Assembly: GCF_003044565.1 (NCBI RefSeq)
Contig: NZ_POXG01000001.1
Coordinates: 620,001-684,000 of the forward strand
Direction: 5' to 3'
Length of the DNA stretch: 64,000 nucleotides
Source of the DNA: Neisseria sicca
GTDB lineage: Bacteria > Pseudomonadota > Gammaproteobacteria > Burkholderiales > Neisseriaceae
The notes beneath the pieces were generated by a model that ran no database searches, was not told the origin of the DNA, and worked only from the letters and a program-made list of their open reading frames with translations. The translations under genes were made by a program, and so were the position numbers. Positions 43,961 through 54,325 of this stretch are shown here, piece by piece. Positions within the stretch are counted from its first letter, which is position 1. Every line of letters begins with the position of its first letter.

Positions 43961-44117
43961 TATAGTGGATTAACAAAAATCAGGACAAGGCGACGAAGCC
44001 GCAGACAGTACAGATAGTACGGAACCGATTCACTTGGTGCTTCAGCACCTTAGAGAATCGTTCTCTTTGAGCTAAGGCGAGGCAACGCCGTACTGGTTTA
44101 AAGTTAATCCACTATAT
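43961..44117. repeat. Correia repeat-enclosed element (157 bp)
   Basis: Left end TATAGTGGATTAACAAAAAT (the other common terminal variant), right end AAAGTTAATCCACTATA. Lies between convergent tssC and guaA. Confidence 0.96.
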
Positions 44118-44172
44118 TGTCTAACGCACTTCAGCCACCTCCTTGTTCCATTATTCTTTTATAAAAACCAAA

Positions 44173-44201
44173 AGGTCGTCTGAAACCATTTCAGACGACC
44201 T
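44173..44201 (-). terminator. DUS-pair terminator after guaA
   Basis: AGGTCGTCTGAA and TTCAGACGACCT separated by only five bases (44173-44201), with plus-strand AAAACCAAA before it for the minus transcript. Confidence 0.75.
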
Positions 44202-44225
44202 TTTTATGCGTTTATATCTTTACTT

Positions 44226-45791
44226 TTATTCCCACTCAATCGTAGCAGGCGGTTTGCCGCTTACATCGTAAACCACGCGGTTGATGCCTTTGACTTCGTT
44301 GATGATGCGGTTGGACACGCGGCCGAGCAGCGAGTACGGCAGTTCTGCCCAATGTGCGGTCATGAAGTCGCTGGTGATGACTGCGCGCAGTGCGACGACG
44401 TAGTCATAAGTGCGCCCGTCGCCCATTACGCCGACGGATTTTACGGGCAGGAACACGGCGAAGGCTTGGCTAGTCAGGTCGTACCAAGACGTGCCGTTTT
44501 CGTCGGTAGTGTTGCGCAATTCTTGGATGAAAATATCGTCCGCCTGACGCAGCAAATCGGCGTATTCTTTTTTCACTTCGCCCAAGATGCGCACGCCCAA
44601 GCCGGGGCCGGGGAACGGATGGCGGTACACCATTTCGCGCGGCAATCCCAAGGCAACGCCGAGTTCGCGCACTTCGTCTTTAAACAAGTCACGCAACGGC
44701 TCAAGCAGCTTGAGTTTCATGTTTTCAGGCAAACCGCCGACGTTGTGGTGCGATTTGATGGCGTGGGCTTTTTTGGTTTTCGCGCCTGCGGACTCGATGA
44801 CGTCGGGGTAAATCGTGCCTTGCGCCAGCCATTTGGCGTTGGTAAGTTTTTTCTCTTCGGCATCAAATACTTCAATAAATTCCGCGCCGATGATTTTGCG
44901 TTTTTTCTCAGGATCGGTAACGCCGGCGAGTTTCGCCATGAATTGCGCTTCGGCATCGACGTGAATCACTTTCACACCCAAGTTGCGGGCGAACATATCC
45001 ATCACCATTTTGCCTTCGTTCAAGCGCAAGAGGCCGTGATCGACGAACACGCAAGTCAGTTGGTCGCCGATGGCGCGGTGAATCAGCGCGGCTGCTACGG
45101 AAGAGTCCACGCCGCCTGACAGACCCAAAATCACTTCGTCGCTGCCGACCTGTTCGCGGATTTTGGCAACGGCTTCTTCGATGTAGTTCGGCATCGTCCA
45201 GCTCGGTTGCGCGCCGCAGATGTCCAAGACAAAGCGGTTCAACAGGGCGCGGCCTTGTTTGGTGTGGGTCACTTCGGGGTGGAATTGGATGCCGTAGAAT
45301 TGTTTTTCGACGTTTTCCATCATGGCAATCGGGCATGACGGGGTATCGCCGATAACGGCAAAGCCGTTGGGCAGTTTGGACACTTTGTCGCCGTGGCTCA
45401 TCCATACGTCTAGCGTATTCGGCGCGTCGTCGTAAATATCGCGGGTCAGTTCGCTGTCTATGGTTTTGACTTGCGCGTAACCGAATTCGCGCTGGTTGCC
45501 GGGCTGCACCTCGCCGCCCAAGTGGTGCGCCATAAACTGCATTCCGTAACAGATGCCCAAAACCGGAATGCCCAAATCGAAAATGCCGGTATCGGCTTGA
45601 TAGTCGGATTCGTAAACGGAATTAGGGCCGCCGGAGAGGATGATGCCTTTCGGATTGAAGGCTTTGATTTCGTCCAAAGGCATGTCGAAGGAATGCAGCT
45701 CGCAGTAGACATGGGCTTCGCGCACGCGGCGGGCGATAAGCTGGGTAACTTGCGAACCAAAGTCGAGGATGAGGATTTTGTCTTGGGTCAT
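44226..45791 (-). CDS. guaA: GMP synthase (glutamine-hydrolysing)
   Basis: Converts XMP to GMP with ATP and glutamine. 521 residues from the ATG at 45791 ([20 protein letters not shown]). A TTG at 45836 is a less likely start. Class I glutamine amidotransferase triad: Cys in [10 protein letters not shown], then His/Glu in [11 protein letters not shown]. The ATP-pyrophosphatase P-loop is [14 protein letters not shown]. The C-terminal dimerisation domain has [16 protein letters not shown] and ends KPPATIEWE. Monocistronic, flanked by DUS hairpins on both sides. Confidence 0.98.
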   Translation of the reverse strand: MTQDKILILDFGSQVTQLIARRVREAHVYCELHSFDMPLDEIKAFNPKGIILSGGPNSVYESDYQADTGIFDLGIPVLGICYGMQFMAHHLGGEVQPGNQREFGYAQVKTIDSELTRDIYDDAPNTLDVWMSHGDKVSKLPNGFAVIGDTPSCPIAMMENVEKQFYGIQFHPEVTHTKQGRALLNRFVLDICGAQPSWTMPNYIEEAVAKIREQVGSDEVILGLSGGVDSSVAAALIHRAIGDQLTCVFVDHGLLRLNEGKMVMDMFARNLGVKVIHVDAEAQFMAKLAGVTDPEKKRKIIGAEFIEVFDAEEKKLTNAKWLAQGTIYPDVIESAGAKTKKAHAIKSHHNVGGLPENMKLKLLEPLRDLFKDEVRELGVALGLPREMVYRHPFPGPGLGVRILGEVKKEYADLLRQADDIFIQELRNTTDENGTSWYDLTSQAFAVFLPVKSVGVMGDGRTYDYVVALRAVITSDFMTAHWAELPYSLLGRVSNRIINEVKGINRVVYDVSGKPPATIEWE

Positions 45792-45858
45792 GGCGGGAAC
45801 TTTGCAGAGTGATAGGGAACGGTCTGACTGTTTCAAAACGGGATTCCGATAACAAAAC

Positions 45859-45901
45859 AGGTCGTCTGAAAACGGCGGATTATACCATTTTCAGACGACC
45901 T
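45859..45901 (-). terminator. DUS-pair terminator after the 112-residue membrane-protein gene
   Basis: AGGTCGTCTGAA (45859-45870) and its inverse (45890-45901), between the 45918 gene end and guaA start. Confidence 0.65.
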
Positions 45902-45917
45902 TTGCAGGGAGAGGGGC

Positions 45918-46256
45918 TTAGTTATCCTGCTGTTTATGCTGCTTATAAGGCACCATATCGCTGCGCGAAAGCAGCAGCAGGCAGCCCAGTATCATCATTC
46001 CCAAAGCAACCAGCGGCGAATAGCCGAGCCAATATTGATTGTGCAGATACACCGCCGCGCCGATATACACCAGCAGCGGGCCGGAAACGATAGACTGCTT
46101 GTTGACACCGTCCATCACCAAAACTGCAATCCCCGCCACCACCATACCGGCGGATACGATGGTCGAAGTTGCGGGCAGGATGTCCGTCGTTTTCAAAAAC
46201 CAAACGGCACCGAAGATAATCAAAAACAGCGGCAGGAAAAGCGAAGAGCGAGACAT
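45918..46256 (-). CDS. Small integral membrane protein
   Basis: 112 residues, four hydrophobic segments: FLPLFLIIFGAVWFLKTT, IVSAGMVVAGIAVLVMDG, SIVSGPLLVYIGAAVYLH and PLVALGMMILGCLLLLSR. It resembles the small DUF5668 / LiaF-like TM domains, without a cytoplasmic partner domain. Function unknown. Single gene between DUS hairpins. Confidence 0.8.
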   Translation of the reverse strand: MSRSSLFLPLFLIIFGAVWFLKTTDILPATSTIVSAGMVVAGIAVLVMDGVNKQSIVSGPLLVYIGAAVYLHNQYWLGYSPLVALGMMILGCLLLLSRSDMVPYKQHKQQDN

Positions 46257-46274
46257 GGCGTTACTCCGTAAAAT

Positions 46275-46314
46275 TTCAGACGACCCTGATTATTGGGTCG
46301 CAGGGGTCGTCTGA
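46275..46314 (-). terminator. DUS-pair hairpin between smpB and the membrane-protein gene
   Basis: TTCAGACGACC (46275-46285) and GGTCGTCTGAA (46304-46314), with extra complementarity inside (CCTGAT..., GGGTCG). Likely the smpB terminator, though 120 bases past its stop. No tmRNA gene was seen in the gap. Confidence 0.5.
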
Positions 46315-46434
46315 AAAGCCTGAAGAAAGCAATCTTGGGTATGTTTTTGCAAACATAGGGCTTGATGTGTAAACGGTTGGCACACGTTTGCGGCGGCATC
46401 GGCGTCCGGCGGTCAATTCAAGCTGCTATCAGCC

Positions 46435-46881
46435 TCAGCGTACATTTTTCATCAAACGTTGTTTTTCGCGTTTCCAGTCGGCTTCTTTCAGGCTTTGGCG
46501 TTTGTCGTGTTGTTTTTTACCCTTCGCCAAGCCGATTTCCATTTTGATTTTGCCGCGCGTGAAGTGCAGGTTCAACGGCACAATGGTATAACCCGCGCGC
46601 TCGGTTTTACCGATGAGCTTGTTGATTTCGGATTGCTTGAGCAAAAGCTTGCGCGGACGGACGGGGTCGGGTTTGACGTGTGTCGAGGCAGTCGGCAGCG
46701 CGGTGATGTGGCAGCCGACCAGATAAAAAGCGTCTTTTTTCCAGTAGATATAGCTTTCTTTCAGCTGCACCCGCCCGGCGCGGATGGCTTTGACTTCCCA
46801 ACCTTCCAATACCAAACCGGCTTCGAGTTGGTCTTCGATAAAGAAGTCGTGAAAGGCTTTTTTATTATTGGCAATACTCAT
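46435..46881 (-). CDS. smpB: SsrA-binding protein SmpB
   Basis: Binds tmRNA and delivers it to stalled ribosomes in trans-translation. 148 residues, usual length. Blocks: [60 protein letters not shown] and the basic C-terminal tail [20 protein letters not shown], which enters the mRNA channel. The tmRNA gene itself is not in the window. Confidence 0.97.
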   Translation of the reverse strand: MSIANNKKAFHDFFIEDQLEAGLVLEGWEVKAIRAGRVQLKESYIYWKKDAFYLVGCHITALPTASTHVKPDPVRPRKLLLKQSEINKLIGKTERAGYTIVPLNLHFTRGKIKMEIGLAKGKKQHDKRQSLKEADWKREKQRLMKNVR

Positions 46882-46983
46882 TATTTTGATTCTTCTATAC
46901 TTTTCAGACGAGCTATTTTATCAGCGCGTCCTAGAAATGAAAATGTTTGAATGTGAATGGATGCGATATGCCGACCGCGCGCC

Positions 46984-47631
46984 TTACCCTTTATTTTTTT
47001 CCATCAATAAAAACAACATGACGGCGTTTAATATCAGGATATCGTCGCTCGAAGCCGCTTGAGTTTCTTTGTGCAAACTGAATTTGCCCTCCCACAACGC
47101 CCTCAATTTCTTCAAGCGGTACACCACCGTATCATCGGGTCGGGTAATCAAATAAGTCGGATTGAAGACAAGACCTGTCAGCCAACCCAGATACGGAATC
47201 TCTCCTACCATTTTATCCAACACAGCCACCCAAGGATTTTTTTCGCGGATATGGAAGAGCAGTTGACCTTCCGCGTCCTTCACCTGATAGCTGGTGCGCC
47301 AAAGCGACTTAACCCCTTCATGTACTACTTTCCCCAACACCGTACCGGAAGCATTCTGAATGACATAGGTCGCACCAAAATCAATAACCCTGTCCGCCTG
47401 AATCGTAAACACAGGCGTATTCTGATCGCGATTGGGGAAAACCTGAATCGACTCTTTGAGCTTAAACATTTTCTGCCGCGTATAAGCGATTTCGTTCCCC
47501 GCTTCGTCTCTGACAAAAAAATCATTGGCAATGGATAAAAGTTTGAAATGGAAATAAAGCGGAAAGTTCAGACTGCTTACCTCCTTAGAAACACTCATGT
47601 TTTCATACATTTTTATATAATCAATCATCAT
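46984..47631 (-). CDS. LURP-one-related / tubby C-terminal-like domain protein
   Basis: 215 residues. A 12-stranded-barrel pattern of the LURP-one / phospholipid-scramblase-like family is suggested by FFVRDEAGNEIAYTRQKMFK, FTIQADRVIDFGATYVIQN, GTVLGKVVHEGVKSLWRTSY and LLFHIREKNPWVAVLDKMVG. A C-terminal hydrophobic helix (DDILILNAVMLFLLME) may tether it to the membrane. Good AAGGAAAAC before ATGATG. Function unknown; membrane-phospholipid related roles are only suggested for the family. Confidence 0.7.
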   Translation of the reverse strand: MMIDYIKMYENMSVSKEVSSLNFPLYFHFKLLSIANDFFVRDEAGNEIAYTRQKMFKLKESIQVFPNRDQNTPVFTIQADRVIDFGATYVIQNASGTVLGKVVHEGVKSLWRTSYQVKDAEGQLLFHIREKNPWVAVLDKMVGEIPYLGWLTGLVFNPTYLITRPDDTVVYRLKKLRALWEGKFSLHKETQAASSDDILILNAVMLFLLMEKNKG

Positions 47632-47667
47632 GTTTTCCTTGCCCGTTTACATAGAATATGAATTGAA

Positions 47668-47706
47668 AGGTCGTCTGAAAGCCATTATGCGGTTTTCAGA
47701 CGACCT
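47668..47706 (-). terminator. DUS-pair terminator after the DUF4189-like gene
   Basis: AGGTCGTCTGAA (47668-47679) and its inverse (47695-47706), 11 bases from the stop of the minus-strand gene. Confidence 0.7.
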
Positions 47707-47717
47707 TTTTACACCAT

Positions 47718-48203
47718 TTATTGCGCTTTCAATCGGTTCAACAACGTTTTGACCGTACCGCCGTAATACGCGCTCGAAGTACAGTACACCGTTTCCAAGC
47801 CGCATTGCCCTTGCGAACCGTACTTCTTGATACACTGATTCAACGCGACCTGATGGACGCTCTTAAAGCGCGGCGAAGTAATCACTACGGCATTGTTCGT
47901 TGTCAGTTTGCCTTCTGCTTTCGGGTAAGCGACGGCGATACAGGTGTTATGAAGCGGAACAACGGATTTACAGCCTGTCGCCTCACCGTTTTGCACGCCG
48001 GAAAGCGTGTCCTGCCCGCGGCAAAACGCCTCCAGTTCCGCATTTGCCTCGATTTGCGACATATTTTCTTTAGTCGTTTTAATCAGCAGCGCATCATTGC
48101 CGTCATGCGGATTCTGCCACATGGCGAGATAACCATAAGTATCCGCTGCATTCGCGCCCGCTGACAAAATGGTGGCGATAAGTGCCATTACAATCTTTTT
48201 CAT
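47718..48203 (-). CDS. Exported DUF4189-like protein
   Basis: 161 residues from ATG 48203 (after GGAATCAATA). Signal peptide MKKIVMALIATILSAGANAA. The mature part begins DTYGYLAMWQNP, and has LEAFCRGQDTLSG, GCKSVVPLHNTCIAVAYPK and a late cysteine cluster (NQCIKKYGSQGQCGLETVYC), matching the secreted DUF4189 pattern of repeated W/A-x-C elements. Disulphide-rich periplasmic protein of unknown function. Confidence 0.7.
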   Translation of the reverse strand: MKKIVMALIATILSAGANAADTYGYLAMWQNPHDGNDALLIKTTKENMSQIEANAELEAFCRGQDTLSGVQNGEATGCKSVVPLHNTCIAVAYPKAEGKLTTNNAVVITSPRFKSVHQVALNQCIKKYGSQGQCGLETVYCTSSAYYGGTVKTLLNRLKAQ

Positions 48204-48215
48204 TATTGATTCCAA

Positions 48216-48518
48216 ATGCTTATGTCGTTAGTTTGACTGCCATTATTATAAAGCAAAGCCCATGGCGAATATATGCCTGCATCACTTTTCGTTTCAAGTC
48301 CCTTGTTACAAGGTCGTCTGAAAGCGTTTCTTCTACGAAGTTAAAACGGATATAACACATTTCGTCAAAATCCAATAGACAAAGGTTTCAGCTATACTGT
48401 CGGCTGTCGCGGCGTTGGTTCATTTTGCCATGTGCAGTCTTCAAGCCCTCGCCCGATATCGATAACCGATTCATTTCGCTCTATTTATTTCCCAGTCAAC
48501 CCCAAAAAGGAAACCCTT
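48216..48518. promoter_or_regulatory. Intergenic region with candidate tpx promoter
   Basis: About 300 bases with one DUS near 48311. TATACT at 48393-48398 may be the tpx -10, with a poor -35. No gene seen. Confidence 0.35.
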
Positions 48519-49013
48519 ATGGCTCAAATTACCTTCCACGACAACCCTGTCCATACTTCCGGCGACCTGCCAGCCGTCGGTCAAACCGCGCCTGCATTCA
48601 GCCTGACCGCTGCCGACCTGTCCGATAAAACTTTGGCGGATTTTGCGGGCAAGCGCAAAGTTTTGAACATTTTCCCAAGTGTCGATACCGGCGTATGCGC
48701 CCAATCCGTGCGTACCTTTAACCAACGCGCGTCTTCTTTGGATAACGCGGTCGTATTGTGCATCTCCGCCGACCTGCCGTTTGCCCAAGCCCGCTTCTGC
48801 GGCGCGGAAGGTTTGGACAATGTGGTGAACCTGTCTACGTTCCGCAGCAGCTTTGCCGCTGATTACGGCGTCGCCCTGACCGACAGCCCTTTGCGCGGAC
48901 TGACTGCGCGCGCCGTTGTGGTTTTGGACGAAAACGACAAAGTCCTGCACAGCGAATTGGTTGCTGAAATTGCCAACGAGCCTAATTACGACGCGGCTTT
49001 GGCTGTTTTGTAA
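48519..49013 (+). CDS. tpx: Thiol peroxidase (atypical 2-Cys peroxiredoxin)
   Basis: Reduces hydrogen and organic peroxides with thioredoxin. 164 residues. Peroxidatic cysteine C60 in [18 protein letters not shown] and resolving cysteine C94 in [15 protein letters not shown], the Tpx spacing. N-terminal [16 protein letters not shown] is conserved. ATG at 48519 follows AAAAAGGAAACCC. Terminated by a DUS hairpin. Co-localised with other oxidative-stress genes only loosely (sodB is 3.2 kb away). Confidence 0.97.
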   Translation: MAQITFHDNPVHTSGDLPAVGQTAPAFSLTAADLSDKTLADFAGKRKVLNIFPSVDTGVCAQSVRTFNQRASSLDNAVVLCISADLPFAQARFCGAEGLDNVVNLSTFRSSFAADYGVALTDSPLRGLTARAVVVLDENDKVLHSELVAEIANEPNYDAALAVL

Positions 49014-49034
49014 ACAAGGGTTTTAAAGCTGAAA

Positions 49035-49062
49035 AGGTCGTCTGAAAAGTTTCAGACGACCT
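49035..49062 (+). terminator. DUS-pair terminator after tpx
   Basis: AGGTCGTCTGAA and its inverse separated by four bases (49035-49062), followed by TTTTGTCTTTCTT. Confidence 0.8.
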
Positions 49063-49080
49063 TTTGTCTTTCTTCCTAAA

Positions 49081-49244
49081 CTATTTCGCAGGCGGCTTCA
49101 ATTCAAACACTTCGGGATGCGCCTTGAAATACTCTACGGCGATAAATCCGCCGCCGATGATGATCACCAGAAACACCGCCATGACAATCATGGCAAGGAT
49201 GAATTTGTCCGAAGGATGGGCGTCGGGCTTGCGTTTATCCGCCA

Positions 49245-49245
<1 letters not shown>
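49081..49245 (-). CDS. Small single-TM membrane protein translationally coupled to hemF
   Basis: 54 residues (MADKRKPDAHPSDKFILAMI start). A basic hydrophilic N-terminus, one TM segment (ILAMIVMAVFLVIIIGGGFI) and a short periplasmic-side tail (VEYFKAHPEVFELKPPAK). Its ATG shares the A of the hemF stop (TAATG), and the shared GGAG of TCGGAGATGCAATA serves as binding site. Probably a small neisserial membrane protein; role unknown. Confidence 0.8.
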
Positions 49246-50302
<1,057 letters not shown>

Positions 50303-50310
50303 TTTTGCGC

Positions 50311-51042
50311 TTAATACTGTTTGCGTCTCGTCTGAAAAAACGCCTGTAAAACGGCTTTGCATTCGTCTTCCAAAATGCCGCCTTTGATTGCCGTGTGTTT
50401 GTTCAGCAGCGGGTTGGCAAACAGATTGACTACGCTGCCTGCCGCGCCGGTTTTGGGTTCTGCCGCGCCGTAGATGACGCGGCGGACGCGGGCTTGGATG
50501 ATGGCAGAGGCGCACATGGTGCAGGGTTCTAGCGTGATGTAGAGGTCGCACTCGTCGAGGCGGTAGTTTTGAAGGGTGGCACCCGCGGCGGCAAGGGCGC
50601 GGATTTCGGCGTGGCGGCTGATGTCGTGGTCGCTGACGCAGGTGTTGTGTGCGGCGGCGATGATTTGATTGTTGGAGACGACGACCGCGCCGACAGGGAT
50701 TTCGCCGATACGGACGGACTGTTCTGCCTGCACTAAGGCAGCGCGCATGAAGGTTTCCATTTCAGACGACGTGGGGAAAACGGCAACGGGCGGATGGTTT
50801 TTGACGGCTTGTTCCAAAGCGGTTTTCTGCGTTTGCGGCAGCTCTTGCGGTTTGATACCGAGCAACAAGGCTTCGAGTTGCCAAAGCGTGCTGCGGGTAA
50901 CGGTCAGTCCGGCGGCCTTGAGCAGCAGAAAAGCTTGGACGGAACCCGTGTCGCGCAGTTCTTCTACGCTGCGGATGCCGAGGGTTTGTAGGGCGGCTAA
51001 GGTTTGCGGGGCGACGGGCGGCGTGGTCAACAGGGTCGTCAT
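50311..51042 (-). CDS. tadA: tRNA adenosine(34) deaminase with N-terminal TfoX-C-like domain
   Basis: Deaminates A34 to inosine in tRNA-Arg(ACG). 243 residues from ATG 51042, five bases after the miaA stop. The C-terminal 150 residues are the deaminase: zinc/catalytic HAEIRALAAAG and LEPCTMCASAIIQARVRRV. The first 85 residues (LAALQTLGIRSVEELRDTGS, VQAFLLLKAAGLTV, LLLGIKPQELPQTQKTALEQ) match the helical C-terminal domain of TfoX (Sxy) regulators. E. coli TadA (about 167 residues) lacks it. I recall longer TadA proteins in other Neisseria, so the fusion is probably lineage-wide. Its effect is unknown. Confidence 0.9.
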   Translation of the reverse strand: MTTLLTTPPVAPQTLAALQTLGIRSVEELRDTGSVQAFLLLKAAGLTVTRSTLWQLEALLLGIKPQELPQTQKTALEQAVKNHPPVAVFPTSSEMETFMRAALVQAEQSVRIGEIPVGAVVVSNNQIIAAAHNTCVSDHDISRHAEIRALAAAGATLQNYRLDECDLYITLEPCTMCASAIIQARVRRVIYGAAEPKTGAAGSVVNLFANPLLNKHTAIKGGILEDECKAVLQAFFQTRRKQY

Positions 51043-51047
51043 GGCTT

Positions 51048-51989
51048 TTAGATTTGGAAATGGCGGCGGACGAGTGCCAAGGTCGTCTGAACGTGGTCGC
51101 CGTCGGTATAGGGGTCGATGCTGTGCGCCAATGGGATTTTGCGCAGCCAAGTGAGTTGGCGTTTGGCAAGTTGGCGGGTAGCGGCGATGCCTTTTTCGAC
51201 AAAGGTATCGTAATCGGTCAAGCCTTCGAGGTAATCCCATGCCTGCCGGTAGCCGACGCAGCGCATGGAGGGCATATCGGCGGTCAGCTCGGGATATTTT
51301 TGGCGCAGGGCGCGCATTTCGTCGATGAAGCCTTGTTCCAGCATTTGTGTGAAACGGCGGGCGATGTTTTCGTGCAGCAAGGCGCGGTTTTCGGGAATCA
51401 GGGCGGTGGTACAGAGGTCGAGCGGCGGAGTGTAATCGGCTTCTTCGGCAAAATGCGCACTCAAGGACTTGCCGGTCAGTCGGTACACTTCCAAAGCGCG
51501 TTCGATACGTTGGCTGTCGTTCGGTTTCAGACGACCTGCGGTTTCAGGGTCTATGGTTTGCAGGTTTTGATACAGATGCGCCAAGCCGTATCGTTGTTTT
51601 TCTTCCTGCAACCGGGCGCGCACGGCGGCATCGGCTTCGGGCAGGTCGTTCAAGCCCTCTGTCAGCGCGTGGAAATACATCATCGTGCCGCCGACAATCA
51701 AAGGCAGCATGCCGCGCGCGTGGATTTCCTCCGCCAGCCGCACGCAGTCGCCGACAAACTCCGCAGCGCTGTAAGATTCCGTCGGCAGGATGATGTCGAT
51801 AAGGTGGTGCGGCACGGCATCAAGCTCGGCAGCCGTTGGCTTTGCCGTGCCGATGTCCATATCGCGGTACACCAGCGCGGAATCGAGGCTGATGATTTCA
51901 ACCGGCAGGGCTTCGGCGATTTTCAAGGCGAGGGCGGTTTTCCCGCCGGCAGTCGGGCCGAGTATGGCAAAGGCTTTTGGGGTGTTCAT
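51048..51989 (-). CDS. miaA: tRNA dimethylallyltransferase
   Basis: Isopentenylates A37 of tRNAs reading UNN codons. 313 residues. P-loop [20 protein letters not shown]; further blocks [60 protein letters not shown] and the tRNA-binding [13 protein letters not shown]. First gene of a two-gene tRNA modification unit with tadA. Confidence 0.97.
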   Translation of the reverse strand: MNTPKAFAILGPTAGGKTALALKIAEALPVEIISLDSALVYRDMDIGTAKPTAAELDAVPHHLIDIILPTESYSAAEFVGDCVRLAEEIHARGMLPLIVGGTMMYFHALTEGLNDLPEADAAVRARLQEEKQRYGLAHLYQNLQTIDPETAGRLKPNDSQRIERALEVYRLTGKSLSAHFAEEADYTPPLDLCTTALIPENRALLHENIARRFTQMLEQGFIDEMRALRQKYPELTADMPSMRCVGYRQAWDYLEGLTDYDTFVEKGIAATRQLAKRQLTWLRKIPLAHSIDPYTDGDHVQTTLALVRRHFQI

Positions 51990-52169
51990 ATCAAAAGGGG
52001 CGTGGGGAAACGGACGGATTATAGCAAAAGGTCGTCTGAAATCATTGCTTCATTCATGATAAATATCTGTATCGACACTTGATTTCCCCCAATTTTTCTC
52101 GAACTGTGAAGAAGTCGAAATATCGCTCTGCCCTAGTTTCTTTAATCTAAAGCAGGTAGAATGGCAACC

Positions 52170-52205
52170 GTTGCCTGATGCGGGCGAACACCCGCATCAG
52201 GCAAC
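52170..52205. promoter_or_regulatory. Perfect 15-bp hairpin in the sodB 5' region
   Basis: GTTGCCTGATGCGGG (52170-52184), loop CGAACA, then the exact complement CCCGCATCAGGCAAC (52191-52205). It ends 48 bases before the sodB start codon. TAGAAT at 52157-52162 could be a -10 that would place the transcript 5' end at or in the hairpin. No T-run follows, so it is not a normal terminator. It could be a 5' stabilising stem or an operator. Confidence 0.6.
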
Positions 52206-52253
52206 GAACACTACCAAAATACAATCATATATAAATAATTTAGGAGCACTAAA

Positions 52254-52835
52254 ATGGAACATAAGCTGCCACAACTGCCTTATGAACTGGACGCATTGTC
52301 CCCGCATCTGAGCAAAGAGACTTTGGAGTTCCACTACGGCAAACACCATCAAACCTACATTACCAATCTGAACAATCAAATCAAAGGCACTGAATTTGAA
52401 AACCTGTCTTTGGAAGAGATTGTGAAAAAATCTTCAGGCGGCGTGTTCAACAACGCAGCCCAAACTTGGAACCACACCTTCTACTGGCTGAGTTTCACGC
52501 CTAAAGGTCAAGGCAAACCTTCCGGCGAACTGGCTGCCGCCATCGACGCCAAATGGGGCAGCTTCGAGAAATTCCAAGAAGCGTTCAATGCTTGCGCGGC
52601 AGGTACTTTCGGTTCCGGTTGGGCATGGTTGGTGAAAACCCCTGCCGGCGAATTGGATCTGGTTTCCACTTCCAACGCGGCAACTCCGCTGACCACTGAA
52701 AACACTCCGCTGCTGACCTGCGACGTATGGGAACACGCCTACTACATCGACTACCGCAACAGCCGCCCCAACTACCTGAAAGGTTTCTGGGAAATCGTCA
52801 ACTGGGACGAAGTCGCCAAACGCTTTGCCGCTTAA
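52254..52835 (+). CDS. sodB: Superoxide dismutase (Fe)
   Basis: Dismutates superoxide in the cytoplasm. 193 residues, ATG after TTTAGGAGCACTAAA. Metal ligands are visible: [16 protein letters not shown] (first His), [13 protein letters not shown] (second His), and [20 protein letters not shown] (Asp and third His). Iron rather than manganese is suggested by the overall SodB pattern ([21 protein letters not shown]), but metal use needs testing. Own transcript with a DUS-hairpin terminator. Confidence 0.97.
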   Translation: MEHKLPQLPYELDALSPHLSKETLEFHYGKHHQTYITNLNNQIKGTEFENLSLEEIVKKSSGGVFNNAAQTWNHTFYWLSFTPKGQGKPSGELAAAIDAKWGSFEKFQEAFNACAAGTFGSGWAWLVKTPAGELDLVSTSNAATPLTTENTPLLTCDVWEHAYYIDYRNSRPNYLKGFWEIVNWDEVAKRFAA

Positions 52836-52856
52836 GCTGAACGTTTAAAATAAAAT

Positions 52857-52884
52857 GTCGTCTGAAATCGATTTTCAGACGACC
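52857..52884 (+). terminator. DUS-pair terminator after sodB
   Basis: GTCGTCTGAA (52857-52866) and TTCAGACGACCT (52873-52884), then TTTTTG. The left uptake sequence has lost the perfect AGG (TGT instead). Confidence 0.75.
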
Positions 52885-52951
52885 TTTTTGTTGAAGACCG
52901 TGATATCAATGTTAATGTTACTTAATACCCGCTATTGATTTGACTTTAGCA

Positions 52952-54325
52952 TCAGCCTCTTTTCGCTGGACGGCTTGGTTTCGAGCCGAAAGAATCGTTG
53001 GCTTTACGTTTGCCTTTGAAGCCTTCGCCGCCTTTCTTAAATCCTTCTTTTTTGAAACCCTCGCCGCGCGATTTGCCGCCGAAGCCTTCTTTGCCCGGTT
53101 TCTTATCACCGCGCCAGCCGCCGGATTTTCTATCACCCCAGCCGCCTTTACCTTTCGGTTTACCGCCTGCGGATTTGCGCTTGCGGGTCGGCTCCATGCC
53201 TTCGACGGTCACTTCGTTCAGCTTACGGTCGATATATTTTTCGATTTTGTGTACTTTGATGTATTCGTTCACTTCGGCAAAGGTAATCGCAATACCTGTG
53301 CGCCCTGCCCGTCCGGTACGGCCAATGCGGTGAACGTAGTCTTCCGCCTGTTTCGGCAGGTCGTAGTTGATAACGTGGGTGATGGTCGGTACGTCGATAC
53401 CGCGTGCGGCAACGTCGGTGGCAACCAAAATTTTGCAGCGGCCTTTGCGCAAATCCATCAACGTGCGGTTACGCCAGCCTTGCGGCATGTCGCCGTGCAG
53501 GCAGTTGGCGGCAAAACCTTTTTCGTACAAATCGTCGGCGATGACTTCGGTCATGGCTTTGGTGGATGTGAAGATCACGCATTGGTCGATATTGGCGTCG
53601 CGCAGGATGTGGTCGAGCAGGCGGTTTTTGTGGCGCATATCGTCGCAATAAAGCAGCTGCTCTTCGATTTTGCCTTGGTCGTCCACGCGCTCGACTTCGA
53701 CGACTTCAGGGTTTTTCGTCAGTTTGCGTGCCAGTTTGCCGACCGCACCGTCCCAAGTGGCGGAGAATAATAAAGTCTGACGGTCGGTCGGTGTGGCTTC
53801 GACGATGGTTTCGATGTCGTCGATAAAGCCCATGTCCAACATACGGTCTGCTTCGTCCAAAATCAGCACTTCCAAACGGTCAAAATCGACTTTGCCGCTT
53901 TGCATCAAGTCCATCAGACGACCCGGAGTGGCGACAATCAGGTCAACCGGTTTGCTCAGGGCGCGGGTTTGGTAGCCGAACGATGCGCCGCCGACGATGC
54001 TGACGGTACGGAACCAACGCATATTTTTGGCGTACGCCAGCGCGTTTTTCTCGACTTGCGCCGCCAATTCGCGGGTTGGGGTCAACACCAACGCGCGCGG
54101 GCCTTTGCCAGGTTTTTCGCTGCGTTTGGTCAGCCGCTGCAAAGTCGGCAGCAGGAATGCGGCAGTTTTGCCGGAGCCGGTTTGCGCCGAAGCCATGATG
54201 TCGCGGCCTTCCAAAGCAAACGGAATGGCTTGCGCCTGAATCGGCGTCGGGCTTTCGTAACCCTCGCTGCTTACGGCGGACAAAATGTTTTTATCAAGGT
54301 TCAAATCGGCAAATTTAATAGACAT
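52952..54325 (-). CDS. DEAD-box RNA helicase, RhlE-like
   Basis: 457 residues. Helicase motifs in order: Q motif SEGYESPTPIQAQAIPFALE, motif I ASAQTGSGKTAAF, Ia PTRELAAQV, II ILDEADRMLDMGF, III LLFSATWDG, then IHGD-like NCLHGDMPQGWRNRTLMDL and VI HRIGRTGRAGRTG. The C-terminal 80 residues are basic and glycine-rich (GEGFKKEGFKKGGEGFKGKR), an RNA-binding tail typical of RhlE-type helicases in ribosome assembly and RNA decay. Its DNA carries short repeats of the GGTTTT/AAGGC type. Promoter region to the right. Confidence 0.93.
   Translation of the reverse strand: MSIKFADLNLDKNILSAVSSEGYESPTPIQAQAIPFALEGRDIMASAQTGSGKTAAFLLPTLQRLTKRSEKPGKGPRALVLTPTRELAAQVEKNALAYAKNMRWFRTVSIVGGASFGYQTRALSKPVDLIVATPGRLMDLMQSGKVDFDRLEVLILDEADRMLDMGFIDDIETIVEATPTDRQTLLFSATWDGAVGKLARKLTKNPEVVEVERVDDQGKIEEQLLYCDDMRHKNRLLDHILRDANIDQCVIFTSTKAMTEVIADDLYEKGFAANCLHGDMPQGWRNRTLMDLRKGRCKILVATDVAARGIDVPTITHVINYDLPKQAEDYVHRIGRTGRAGRTGIAITFAEVNEYIKVHKIEKYIDRKLNEVTVEGMEPTRKRKSAGGKPKGKGGWGDRKSGGWRGDKKPGKEGFGGKSRGEGFKKEGFKKGGEGFKGKRKANDSFGSKPSRPAKRG

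Larger units (their letters stand above)
43744..44172. other. Intergenic stretch ending the T6SS block
   Basis: No gene. Contains a non-DUS terminator (43861-43905), a Correia element (43961-44117) and a DUS hairpin. This is the right border of the T6SS block before guaA. Confidence 0.6.

Noticed and set aside
52918-53136. 72-codon basic frame overlapping the helicase 3' end
   Set aside because: It is the Lys/Ala-rich shadow of the helicase's repetitive basic tail.
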